64,000 nt of DNA from Saussurea involucrata (Eukaryota > Streptophyta > Magnoliopsida > Asterales > Asteraceae): assembly GCA_033807775.1 (NCBI GenBank), contig CM066321.1, forward strand, positions 254,188,422 to 254,252,421, given 5' to 3'. Position numbers and translations under genes: made by a program. Every line of letters begins with the position of its first letter. The first letter of the stretch is position 1. The notes under the pieces are model-generated. The model searched no databases and was not told the DNA's origin. It saw only the letters and a list, made by a program, of their open reading frames with translations. Of this stretch, positions 9,775 to 21,500 are shown piece after piece.

Positions 9775-10397
9775 ATCTGTTGTTTTACAGATTTATGCCG
9801 AATTGTTAAAGATAATGCTTCAAATTCTTCAACTCCTATTTTAAATAAAGCAATGGAAGAAGAAAATGTTAATCTGAAAAGACAAATTTTAGACATTTCT
9901 TCTTCAAATGCTAAACTTACTAAAAGAATAATTGATCTTGAAGTTTATATTGCAGGTCTTGAAACAAAGAAAGACAAAGACAACTCAAGTCTGCACGATC
10001 AAATCGAGAAACTTCAAGAGAAAGTAACAACTCTTAAAAAGGAAAATGTTGATCTGAAGAGCATTGAAGACAGGAGAGAGAAGATTCTTAAAGAAAAGGA
10101 AATAATTGAACTTAATTGTATAAAACTTTCAAAACAAGTTTCATACTTTGAGAAAGTTTTATTTTTAGAAAAAGACAAGCTCGAAAAAGAAAGAGCTAAA
10201 TTTGAAACTGAACGCAAATCTTTTGAAATTAAAAGTTCTGAACTTTCCGTGAAAATCTCTGAATTAGAAAATCTTTTGAAAAAGGAAAGAAAAGATTTCA
10301 CGGAAAAGAAAAATCTCTTTGAAAAGGAAAGTAAAACTCTTAAAAAGAAAAATATGGAAATTTTCAAAGAGATTACTGATAAAAGAAGGTTTTTGGA
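9694..10397. other. Unique spacer at the centre of the palindrome
   Basis: About 0.7 kb present once. Most of it is gag coiled-coil coding sequence in frame with the right-arm copy. Near its left side a 22-base sequence beginning TTGGCAAATCTGTTGTTTTA occurs twice (about 9715 and 9768), 54 bases apart, next to the point where the two head-to-head copies meet. Confidence 0.75.
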
Positions 10398-11178
10398 AAA
10401 AGATTTTGAATCGGAACGTGTATATTTTGAAGATGTGATTCTTAATCTTACCAAAAGATTATCTGGTTTATCAGCTGATATTATGAAGGATCAGTTGATC
10501 AAATCTGATCTCCAAAAGAAATTTGATCTAATTTCTAAAGAGAAAAATGTTTTAATAAACAAAGTCAAAGAACTTGAAGACGTCATTTTTAAATTTGATG
10601 TCTCAAAGCAGGCCAGTCATAATTCTATCTTTCAGACTCCATTTGTTGATTCAAATGATTCTGAATGTTCTTTTAAAACTGCTTCAAGTTCAAGTTTTAA
10701 AAACATTCCTTCTAAACAATTTAATAGATCAACAGATTTCTCAAAAGGTCAGATTCGTTCTTCTAATCTTTTCTATAATCCTCTGTTTGATAAATCGGAT
10801 GATATTCTTAAGGTGCCTAAAATTAATACTTCCAAATCTGAAGAAGTTCCAGTCTTCAAGAGGGTGAAGATGGAATGGAGAATCAAAGGCACAACAATTC
10901 CAAAGAAAGACGTGCCAAAATCATCTGTATTCACATCAAATGCCAAGAAGAACAATGCGCCAAAAGGTAAATCTTCTGCTAAACTTAATCCTATTCATTC
11001 TGTAAATCATCTGATTAGGTTGGCACATAAGAAAATCTGTTGTTCTTACTGTGGATCAAATGATTTTGTGCATAAAGATTATACTTCTTATTGGTATGGT
11101 TCTTACAGTATTCCTTGTAAGAAATCTACACCTAACCCACTAGGACCCAAGTGCCATTGGGTACCAAAATCTGCTTAA
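9763..11178 (+). pseudogene. Copia-1 gag fragment, right copy (longer)
   Basis: 471 codons on the plus strand, largely a long Lys/Glu-rich coiled coil (residues about 30-270), then the same Ser-rich region, CCSYCGSNDFVHKDY motif and GPKCHWVPKSA end as the left copy. About 90% of residues are shared with that copy over its length. The capsid domain and CCHC knuckle are missing. The first residues (MCWQICCFTDL) come from the junction and are probably not native. The stop is followed by TCTGTTTTGCAGG, a signal also found at the Copia-2 gag-pol junction. Confidence 0.75.
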
Positions 11179-12223
11179 TCTGTTTTGCAGGTTCATCATG
11201 TGTTGTACTGATTTGTAGATACATACCACACACATGACTGAAAACAGAAGAGAAGCGGCGTATTTTTTTAAGAATATTTGTATCATTAAGGGGGAGACAA
11301 AGATCTATGGTTTTTAAACATATCAGTTTAGGACCCGCACTTAAAAGAGAGTTTGGCTTTTGAACATATCAGTTCAAAACCCGTGCTTCAACGACTATGG
11401 CTTCTGAACAATTCAGTTCAGGACCCGTACTTCAACGACTAAAACTTTTAAACAAATCAGTTTAGAACTCACACTTCTCAGGTGATATCCTTAACTGTTA
11501 CATCTTTCTGTTTCAAGGAACGTGGTAAAAGGTAACATTGGATTATATTTTGCTTCTACCACTTTGAAAACTTGAATCTTTACAAATTTAATTCAATGAG
11601 ATAAAAATTTCAATTTTCTTTCAATGAATTAAATGTGTGCTAAAAGATGATTTTACAAGTACTTTTTGTATTATCTGAGTTAGATTTGTTTCAACTATTC
11701 ACCTCTGAAATAAATCGAAAGGTCAGCAAAACATGAATGAAATTATGCTGAATGCTCAAAGTTATGTGAATCTGGACTTATATAGAATATAATGCTCAAA
11801 AAGCCTATTTTGTCAAAATGATGGATGGAAATGAAAATATGGGAGAAGCACTATGTTTTAGAACCAAGTGATTGAGATGCATTATGTTTTTAAATCAAAT
11901 CATTTAGTTTGAAAGTTTGTGCCTGTGGCCTTTCTGGTTTGGGAGAGTAAGTCCTAAGGGGTGCTCGACATCTAGTCCCTAAGATCAACTGGTCTGGGAT
12001 CGGCTGACCCAAATCCTGCAATAGAACCAGATAGAAAGCCATGTTCTACTGGTACAAATGGGTTTATAATATATCGATGTGGCCTTTCTGGTTTGGGAAA
12101 TTAAGTTCTAAGGGGTGCTCGACACCTAGCACCTAAGGCCAACTGGTCTGGGATCTGCTGACCCAAATCCTGCTATAGAACCAGATAGAAAGTCATGTTT
12201 AACGGTGTATCTTATTCTTACTA
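10398..12223. repeat. Right arm of large inverted repeat
   Basis: Inverted copy of 7782-9693. It includes the gag end, a remnant of the protease start (11190-11260, with sequence like GTCATGTGTGG and CATGACTG of Copia-2), a purine run TTAAGGGGGAGAC near 11288, and non-coding sequence up to 12223. It stops short of the region holding the LTR on the left. Confidence 0.92.
11179..12223 (+). other. Copia-1 non-coding region, right copy (source-like sequence of the tandem array)
   Basis: No frame. In reverse complement it aligns with most of the array monomer: the GTGTCGAGCACCCC / CCCAAACCAGAAAGG block, the AAATGATTTGA stretch where array monomers have (TA)n, the TGCATCTCAATCACTTGG block and the 45-bp repeats. 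I judge similarity to the monomers at roughly 85-90% by eye. Confidence 0.75.
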
Positions 12224-12236
12224 AATGAATCATTTA

Positions 12237-14356
12237 GCATTTTAAAATCATAACATGCTTTTCACCCCAAACATTAAAACAAGTAAAACGGGGCTGTGAA
12301 TACTCACCTTATAGCGTAGTCGCGAAAATAGTGGTAGCTTGCTCGCTTAACCGCTTTACGGGCTCCCTATAATGTCAAACATTTTCTATAAGTCCTTCAT
12401 AGCTAACACAAGGTTATCCCTAACTAACTTAATCCGTATCTTGTGAAATGCCTTTGCTTTAGTATTTAAATTGAAATGAAGAATTTAGCATTGTTCCAAT
12501 GTTTTAATCATGTATATATAGGGTTATAATAAAAACTCAACAGTTTCCAAAATGTTTAAGCTGACAGAAACTTTATACTCCGAAGATGACTATTTTACAA
12601 CACCTTCTAGAATAATAAATTTACCCATTTTTTTATATATGGTAATATGCTGAGTTAAGGAGATTTTGACCAAATTTCATAAATTTTGGAGGTGTTTAAG
12701 GGGTCCAAATAATTTTTATGAATTTGTGTAACACAGAACCTAAAACAGATTGCACCCTTCTGTGAAAACAGACTTTTGGAGGGTCAAAACTTAATATTTT
12801 TCAGAGTTTTTACATTCTTTGGAAACCTAACACATAAAGGTATCTCATGGAAAAAGATTCACAAACCTTTGATAACTTTTGAGTGAGTTAGGGACGAATG
12901 AAGCTGCATGTACCAATCTGCCAATCTTGGACAGCTTGACACACTTGACTTGTATAAAATATTTGAGTGACCAAAACACCATGTATTTTTTATGAGACCA
13001 AATGCATGTGAAACTTAACTCATATAGGAAACTTACAGAAGAAGAATTCGTAATTTCCATGGATTCTACAAAGAGTTATAAGCAAAACATTGAGACACAA
13101 AAATCTGGCCGACCATCTGCTGCACACCAAATTTGTTCTAAGGAGTTGAAGGCTTAAATCTCAATATTTTCTTATGATACCAATTGGATTTGAACCCTAA
13201 CTCATTAAACCTTACTCTAGAAGAAAAATAAGGGAATTTGGAATTGCTTTGACCAAGATATGGTCGTCCTAAACTCATGCAACAAATCTGCCAGATTTGG
13301 AACTTAAACCTTCTCAAGAAAAACCACATTTTAAGCATTCTAACATCCATAGATGTGGATTCCATTGTTAAGGATTCAATCCTAACATCATATGACATGT
13401 TTTTGAAAGAACATACCCAAGACTTAAAATAAAATGTGCATGCAAAGGTCTACAAACTCAGATTCTAGTATAAGAAGAAAATCACGTTTTTGAGGATTTT
13501 GCTCATTTTTCTTAAGTTCATGATGGAAGTTCATAGATTTTCACCACTTTATGGACATTTCTCATGTCCTTGGTGTTTTATCTCACTTCTAGAACGAAAA
13601 TAAGAGTTCATCCATTTGAATGAAATAAAAGTGTAGGAAGGTAACAATTATTATCAAAAGATGCTTAAAAAAATGAAGAAGATGATTAGTTTAGAACTCT
13701 TACCTTTGAGAGATGATGCAAGCACTTCAAGCTCTTTAAAATTTCGTTTTGGATACTTGTATCAGGTCTGAAATTTTCTGGAGTTTGAAGGTAACTTTGT
13801 TGAAGAAAAGTGAAGAAGAAAGGAGAGAAGGAATGGTGAATGTTCTATAGAGAGAAGAGAGGAAGATGGATGGTTGGAGGAAGTTTTGAAAATGAAACAA
13901 AAGTTGCAAAATTGAGGGAATAAAGGGGGGGGGGGGTGGCCCCTTCATGGGCCCCCAACCCCTTGTTGTATATTTTTTTTATATAAAAAATTTTAGCCCA
14001 ATATCATTTCTTTGTAGAATCATTTTTATTTTTATGAATAGATTGCAAGATACACTCTTAAAATACCTTCTTGTTTCTATAAATTTCCAATAAAAAGAAA
14101 GTTTATGTATAAAAGAAAAAAAAAACCCTATATTTCAAATAGATTATATGTTAGTTGAAGCATTTTGGCATTTCACAAGGCGTTCCGGTTAGTCATGGGT
14201 CAAAACCGGGTCTTTTAGGCAACTACCGGGAATTCTAGCGAATCTTCGCCTTAATGTCTTCTGAAAAGGCCCTATCAAAGTATATTCCCTATGTTAACAT
14301 TAGTGAGGGTTTAACAGATGCTAACCTGGAAGTTTCGATTTTTGCCGGATGTTACA
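12237..14356 (-). repeat. Gypsy-1 5' LTR, 5' portion
   Basis: Ends on the plus strand with GGATGTTACA at 14356, the complement of the LTR start TGTAACATCC. 13808-14356 matches 1-554 closely. The remainder has no counterpart in the window because the 3' LTR is cut off. Short frames here look accidental. The left boundary is set by the end of Copia-1 and is approximate. Confidence 0.8.
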
Positions 14357-15351
14357 CTAGGTATCGAGCACCCCTTAGGACTTACTCTCCCAAACCAGAA
14401 AGGCCACAGGTACAAACTTTCAAACTAAATAATTATATATATATATATATATTGCATATCAATCACTTGGTTCTAAAACGTAGTACTTCCCCCATATTTT
14501 CGTTTCCATCCATCATTCTGACATTTAGGCTTTTTGAGCATTATATTCTATATAAGTATAGATTTCATAACATTGAGCATTCAGCATAATTTCATTCATG
14601 TTTTGCTTACCTTTCGATTTAATTCAGAAGTGAAAGTTGAAACAAATATAGCTCAGATAATACAAAATACTTGTAAAATCACTCTTTGACACACATTTAT
14701 TCATTGAATGAAAATTAAAAAAAAAATCATATCATTGAATTAAATTTGTTAAGATTCAAACATTCAAAGCAATAGAAATAAACGTAATGCAATGTTACCT
14801 TTCACCACTTGTTCCTTGAAACATAAAAATATGACAGTTAAGGATATCACCTGGGAAGCATGGGTTCTAAAGTGATTTGTTTAGAAGTCTTAGTCTCTGA
14901 AGTACGGGTCCTGAACTGAATTATTCAGAAGCCATAGTCATTTAAGTACGGGTTTTGAAAAGATATGTTCAAAAACCTAAAACGTTGAAGAACTTTATCT
15001 TGAAACAGTCCGATCAAATTTTGAGTCAATACTCCCTCTGAAATCAAGATAATCCTGCAAAACCAAGAGATTTTGGTAATCATCTACGATGATTACTCAT
15101 TAGATATCAAAAATCCAAATTATGAGTAGTAGAGTCAGAATTCTGATTAGAAGAGTCAGAATTCTGAGTCACTTGCTCAAAATTCTAAGTATCAGAGTCA
15201 GAATTCTGATTAGTTGAGTCAGAATTCTGTGTAGTAGAGTCAGAACTTCTGAGTAACAATTGAAACAGGTGTCAAGCACCCCTTGGAACTTACTTTCCCA
15301 AACCAGAAAGGTCACATCGATATATCTTAAATACATTTGCACCAGTAGAAC
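14357..15351. repeat. First, 5'-truncated monomer of the array
   Basis: Starts inside the unit at CTAGGTATCGAGC, immediately after the Gypsy-1 LTR. The missing part presumably lies beyond the left end of Gypsy-1, outside the window. Confidence 0.85.
15131..15252. repeat. TCAGAATTCTGA sub-repeat block (example from one monomer)
   Basis: Each array monomer carries about four copies of the perfect 12-bp palindrome TCAGAATTCTGA plus degenerate ones, spaced about 20-25 bp (GAGTCAGAATTCTGATTAG type). Read on the minus strand it gives QNSD-type repeats, interrupted by a stop. These resemble the Gln-Asn-Ser-Glu repeats encoded by Copia-2 at 43060-43190 and 55966-56060. Some monomers (near 23690, 27860 and 34280) have lost one copy. 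Confidence 0.8.
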
Positions 15352-15491
15352 ATGGCTTTCTATATGGTTCTATTGCAGTATTTGGGTCAGCCGATCCCAG
15401 ACCAATTGATCTTAGGGACTAGGTGTCGAGCACCCCTTAGGACTTACTCTCCCAAACCAGAAAGGCCACAGGTACAAACTTTCAAACTAAA

Positions 15492-15494
<3 letters not shown>

Positions 15495-15565
<71 letters not shown>
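15495..15565. repeat. (TA)n microsatellite, longest in the array
   Basis: About 70 bp of alternating TA. The same place in other monomers holds 10-60 bp, for example 25000-25043, 29265-29308, 32465-32503, 33545-33594 and 35699-35739. Copia-1 has AAATGATTTGATTTAAAAAC here, so the microsatellite arose after the array lineage split off. Confidence 0.9.
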
Positions 15566-15566
<1 letters not shown>

Positions 15567-18500
15567 CATCTCAATCACTTGGTTCTAAAACGTAGTACTT
15601 CCCCCATATTTTCGTTTCCATCCATCATTCTGACATTTAGGCTTTTTGAGCATTATATTCTATATAAGTATAGATTTCATAACATTGAGCATTCAACATA
15701 ATTTCATTCATGTTTTGCTTACCTTTCGATTTAATTCAGAAGTGAAAGTTGAAACAAATATAGCTCAGATAATACAAAATACTTGTAAAATCACTCTTTG
15801 ACACACATTTATTCATTGAATGAAAATTAAAAAAAATTCATATCATTGAATTAAATTTGTTAAGATTCAAACATTCAAAGCAATAGAAATAAAGGTAATG
15901 CAATGTTACCTTTCACCACTTGTTCCTTGAAACATAAAAACATGACAGTTAAGGATATCACCTGAGAAGCATGGGTTCTAAACTAATTTGTTTAGAAGTC
16001 TTAGTCTCTGAAGTACGGGTCCTGAACTGAATTATTCAGAAGCCATAGTCATTTAAGTATGGGTTTTGAACAAATATGTTCAAAAACCTAAAACGTTGAA
16101 GAACTTTATCTTGAAACAGTCAGATCAAATTTTGAGTCAATACTCCCTCTAAAATCAAGATAATCCTGCAAAACCAAGAGATTTTAGTAATCATCTACGA
16201 TGATTGCTCATTAGACATCAAAAATCCAAATTATGAGTAGTAGAGTAAGAATTCTGATTAGAAGAGTCAGAATTCTGAGTCACTTGCTCAAAATTCTAAG
16301 TATCAGAGTCAAAATTCTGATTAGTTGAGTCAGAATTCTGAGTAGTAGAGTCAGAACTTCTGAGTAACAATTGAAACAGGTGTCAAGCACCCCTTGGAAC
16401 TTACTTTCCCAAACCAGAAAGGTCACATCGATATATCTTAAATCTATTTGCACCAGTAGAACATGGCTTTCTATATGGTTCTATTGCAGTATTTGGGTCA
16501 GCCGATCCCAGACCAGTTGATCTTAGGGACTAGGTGTCGAGCACCCCTTAGGACTTACTCTCCCAAACCAGAAAGGCCACAGGTACAAACTTTCAAACTA
16601 AATAATTATATATATATATATTTATTGCATCTCAATCACTTGGTTCTAAAACGTAGTACTTCCCCCATATTTTCGTTTCCATCCATCATTCTGACATTTA
16701 GGCTTTTTGAGAATTATATTCTATATAAGTATAGATTTCATAACATTGAGCATTCAGCATAATTTCATTCATGTTTTGCTTACCTTTCGATTTAATTCAG
16801 AAGTGAAAGTTGAAACAAATATAGCTCAGATAATACAAAATACTTGTAAAATCACTCTTTGACACACATTTATTCATTGAATGAAAATTAAAAAAAATCA
16901 TATCATTGAATTAAATTTGTTAAGATTCAAACATTCAAAGCAATAGAAATAAACGTAATGCAATGTTACCTTTCACCACTTGTTCCTTGAAACATAAAAA
17001 TATGACAGTTAAGGATATCACCTGAGAAGCATGGGTTCTAAACTGATTTGTTTAGAAGTCTTAGTCTCTGAAGTACGGGTCCTGAACTGAATTATTCAGA
17101 AGCCATAGTCATTTAAGTACGGGTTTTGAACAGATATGTTCAAAAACCTAAAACTTTGAAGAACTTTATCTTGAAACAGTCAGATCAAATTTTGAGTCAA
17201 TACTCCCTCTGAAATCAAGATAATCCTGCAAAACCAAGAGATTTTAGTAATCATCTACGATGATTGCTCATTAGACATCAAAAATCCAAATTATGAGTAG
17301 TAGAGTCAGAATTCTGATTAGAAGAGTCAGAATTCTGAGTCACTTGCTCAAAATTCTAAGTATCAGAGTCAAAATTCTGATTAGTTGAGTCAGAATTCTG
17401 AGTAGTAGAGTCAGAACTTCTGAGTAACAATTGAAACAGGTGTCAAGCACCCCTTGGAACTTACTTTCCCAAACCAGAAAGGTCACATCGATATATCTTA
17501 AATCTATTTGCACCAGTAGAACATGGCTTTCTATATGGTTCTATTGCAGTATTTGGGTCAGCCGATCCCAGACCAGTTGATCTTAGGGACTAGGTGTCGA
17601 GCACCCCTTAGGACTTACTCTCCCAAACCAGAAAGGCCACAGGTACAAACTTTCAAACTAAATAATTATATATATATATATATATATATATTGCATCTCA
17701 ATCACTTGGTTCTAAAACGTAGTACTTCCCCCATATTTTCGTTTCCATCCATCATTCTGACATTTAGGCTTTTTGAGCATTATATTCTATATAAGTATAG
17801 ATTTCATAACATTGAGCATTCAGCATAATTTCATTCATGTTTTTGCTTACCTTTCGATTTAATTCAGAAGTGAAAGTTGAAACAAATATAGCTCAGATAA
17901 TACAAAATACTTGTAAAATCACTCTTTGACACACATTTATTCATTGAATGAAAATTAAAAAAAAATCATATCATTGATTTAAATTTGTTAAGATTCAAAC
18001 ATTCAAAGCAATAGAAATAAACGTAATGCAATGTTACCTTTCACCACTTGTTCCTTGAAACATAAAAATATGACAGTTAAGGATATCACCTGAGAAGCAT
18101 GGGTTCTAAACTGATTTGTTTAGAAGTCTTAGTCTCTGAAGTACGGGTCCTGAACTGAATTATTCAGAAGCCATAGTCATTTAAGTACGGGTTTTGAACA
18201 GATATGTTCAAAAACCTAAAACGTTGAAGAACTTTATCTTGAAACAGTCAGATCAAATTTTGAGTCAATACTCCCTCTGAAATCAAGATAATCCTGCAAA
18301 ACCAAGAGATTTTGGTAATCATCTACGATGATTCCTCATTAGATATCAAAAATCCAAATTATGAGTAGTAGAGTCAGAATTCTGATTAGAAGAGTCAGAA
18401 TTCTGAGTCACTTGCTCAAAATTCTAAGTATCAGAGTCAGAATTCTGATTAGTTGAGTCAGAATTCTGAGTAGTAGAGTCAGAACTTCTGAGTAACAATT

Positions 18501-21500
18501 GAAACAGGTGTCAAGCACCCCTTGGAACTTACTTTCCCAAACCAGAAAGGTCACATCGATATATCTTAAATCCATTTGCACCAGTAGAACATGGCTTTCT
18601 ATATGGTTCTATTGCAGTATTTGGGTCAGCCGATCCCAGACCAGTTGATCTTAGGGACTAGGTGTCGAGCACCGCTTAGGACTTACTCTCCCAAACCAGA
18701 AAGGCCACAGGTACAAACTTTCAAACTAAATAATTATATATATATATATATTGCATCTCAATCACTTGGTTCTAAAACGTAGTACTTCCCCCATATTTTC
18801 GTTTCCATCCATCATTCTGACATTTAGGCTTTTTGAGCATTATATTCTATATAAGTATAGATTTCATAACATTGAGCATTCAGCATAATTTCATTAATGT
18901 TTTGCTTACCTTTCGATTTAATTCAGAAGTGAAAGTTGAAATAAATATAGCTCAGATAATACAAAATACTTGTAAAATCACTCTTTGACACACATTTATT
19001 CATTGAATGAAAATTAAAAAAAATTCATATCATTGAATTAAATTTGTTAAGATTCAAACATTCAAAGCAATAGAAATAAAGGTAATGCAATGTTACCTTT
19101 CACCACTTGTTCCTTGAAACATAAAAATATGACAGTTAAGGATATCACCTGAGAAGCATGGGTTCTAAACTGATTTGTTTAGAAGTCTTAGTCTCTGAAG
19201 TACGGGTCCTGAACTGAATTATTCAGAAGCCATAGTCATTTAAGTACGGGTTTTGAACAGATATGTTCAAAAACCTAAAACGTTGAAGAACTTTATCTTG
19301 AAACAGTCAGATCAAATTTTGAGTCAATACTCCCTCTGAAATCAAGATAATCCTGCAAAACCATGAGATTTTGGTAATCATCTACGATGATTCCTCATTA
19401 GATATCAAAAATCCAAATTATGAGTAGTAGAGTCAGAATTCTGATTAGAAGAGTCAGAATTCTGAGTCACTTGCTCAAAATTCTAAGTATCAGAGTCAGA
19501 ATTCTGATTAGTTGAGTCAGAATTCTGAGTAGTAGAGTCAGAACTTCTGAGTAACAATTGAAACAGGTGTCAAGCACCCCTTGGAACTTACTTTCCCAAG
19601 CCAGAAAGGTCACATCGATATATCTTAAATCCATTTGCACCAGTAGAACATGGCTTTCTATATGGTTCTATTGCAGTATTTGGGTCAGCCGATCCCAGAC
19701 CAGTTGATCTTAGGGACTAGGTGTCGAGCACCCCTTAGGACTTACTCTCCCAAACCAGAAAGGCCACACGTACAAACTTTCAAACTAAATAATTATATAT
19801 ATATATATATATATTGCATCTCAATCACTTGGTTCTAAAACGTAGTACTTCCCCCATATTTTCGTTTCCATCCATCATTCTGACATTTAGGCTTTTTGAG
19901 CATTATATTCTATATAAGTGTAGATTTCATAACATTGAGCATTCAGCATAATTTCATTCATGTTTTGCTTACCTTTCGATTTAATTCCGAAGTGAAAGTT
20001 GAAACAAATATAGCTCAGATAATACAAAATACTTGTAAAATCACTCTTTGACACACATTTATTCATTGAATAAAAATTAAAAAAAATTCATATCATTGAT
20101 TTAAATTTGTTAAGATTCAAACATTCAAAGCAATAGAAATAAACGTAATGCAATGTTAACTTTCACCACTTGTTCCTTGAAACATAAAAATATGACAGTT
20201 AAGGATATCACCTGAGAAGCATGGGTTCTAAACTGATTTGTTTAGAAGTCTTAGTCTCTGAAGTACGGGTCCTGAACTGAATTATTCAGAAGCCATAGTC
20301 ATTTAAGTACGGGGTTTGAACAGTTATGTTCAAAAACCTAAAACGTTGAATAACTTTATCTTGAAACAGTCAGATCAAATTTTGAGTCAATACTCCCTCT
20401 GAAATCAAGATAATCCTGCAAAACCAAGAGATTTTGGTAATCATCTACGATGATTCCTCATTAGATATCAAAAATCCAAATTATGAGTAGTAGAGTCAGA
20501 ATTCTGATTAGAAGAGTCAGAATTCTGAGTCACTTGCTCAAAATTCTAAGTATCAGAGTCAGAATTCTGATTAGTTGAGTCAGAATTCTGAGTAGTAGAG
20601 TCAGAACTTCTGAGTAACAATTGAAACAGGTGTCAAGCACCCCTTGGAACTTACTTTCCCAAACCAGAAAGGTCACATCGATATATCTTAAATCTATTTG
20701 CACCAGTAGAACATGGCTTTCTATATGGTTCTATTGTAGTATTTGGGTCAGCTGATCCCAGACCAGTTGATCTTAGGGACTAGGTGTCGAGCACCCCTTA
20801 GGACTTACTCTCCCAAACCAGAAAGGCCACAGGTACAAACTTTCAAACTAAATAATTTTATATATATATATATATTGCATCTCAATCACTTGGTTCTAAA
20901 ACGTAGTACTTCCCCCATATTTTCGTTTCCATCCATCATTCTGACATTTAGGCTTTTTGAGCATTATATTCTATATAAGTATAGATTTCATAACATTTGA
21001 GCATTCAGCATAATTTCATTCATGTTTTGCTTACCTTTCGATTTAATTCAGAAGTGAAAGTTGAAACAAATATAGCTCAGATAATACAAAATACTTGTAA
21101 AATCACTCTTTGACACACATTTATTCATTGAATGAAAATTAAAAAAAATTCATATCATTGAATTAAATTTGTTAAGATTCAAACATTCAAAGCAATAGAA
21201 ATAAACGTAATGCAATGTTACCTTTCACCACTTGTTCCTTGAAACATAAAAACATGACAGTTAAGGATATCACCTGAGAAGCATGGGTTCTAAACTGATT
21301 TGTTTAGAAGTCTTAGTCTCTGAAGTACGGGTCCTGAACTGAATTATTCAGAAGCCATAGTCATTTAAGTACGGGTTTTGAACAGATATGTTCAAAAACC
21401 TAAAACGTTGAAGAACTTTATCTTGAAACAGTCAGATCAAATTTTGAGTCAATACTCCCTCTGAAATCAAGATAATCCTGCAAAACCAAGAGATTTTGGT

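Larger units (their letters stand above)
6285..12231 (-). mobile_element. Copia-1: rearranged Sirevirus-like Copia fragment inside the Gypsy-1 LTR
   Basis: The left end is a minus-strand LTR with its polypurine tract. Next come about 1.2 kb of non-coding sequence, then a palindrome whose arms each hold the 3' end of a Copia gag plus downstream non-coding DNA. No protease, integrase or RT domain survives. There is no LTR at the right end. The 5-mer ATTTA occurs at both edges (6280-6284 and 12232-12236), a possible target duplication, but in AT-rich DNA this is weak evidence. The right edge is uncertain by some bases. Confidence 0.7.
1..14356 (-). mobile_element. Gypsy-1: Ty3/Gypsy chromovirus (Tekay-like), minus strand, left end outside window
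   Basis: Read on the minus strand the order is 5' LTR (14356 down to 5545, interrupted), primer-binding site, an upstream ORF, a gag remnant, an open pol, a polypurine tract and the start of the 3' LTR (554 down to 1). Both LTR starts read TGTAACATCC. Pol has the order PR-RT-RNaseH-IN followed by a chromodomain-like tail, which defines chromoviruses; Tekay-like is my inference from sequence style. By eye the two LTR copies differ at about 2% of positions over the 0.55 kb that can be compared. The right end abuts a tandem-array monomer, so the element inserted into the array. The left flank and its target duplication are not visible. Confidence 0.9.

Noticed and set aside
10014..10454. Minus-strand 146-codon frame opposite the Copia-1 gag
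   Set aside because: It is the antisense shadow of a Lys/Glu-rich coiled coil, which yields open Ser/Phe/Leu-rich frames by codon bias.
12845..13948. Short minus-strand frames in the Gypsy-1 5' LTR
   Set aside because: They lie in LTR sequence upstream of the primer site and show no domain or conservation that I can assess.
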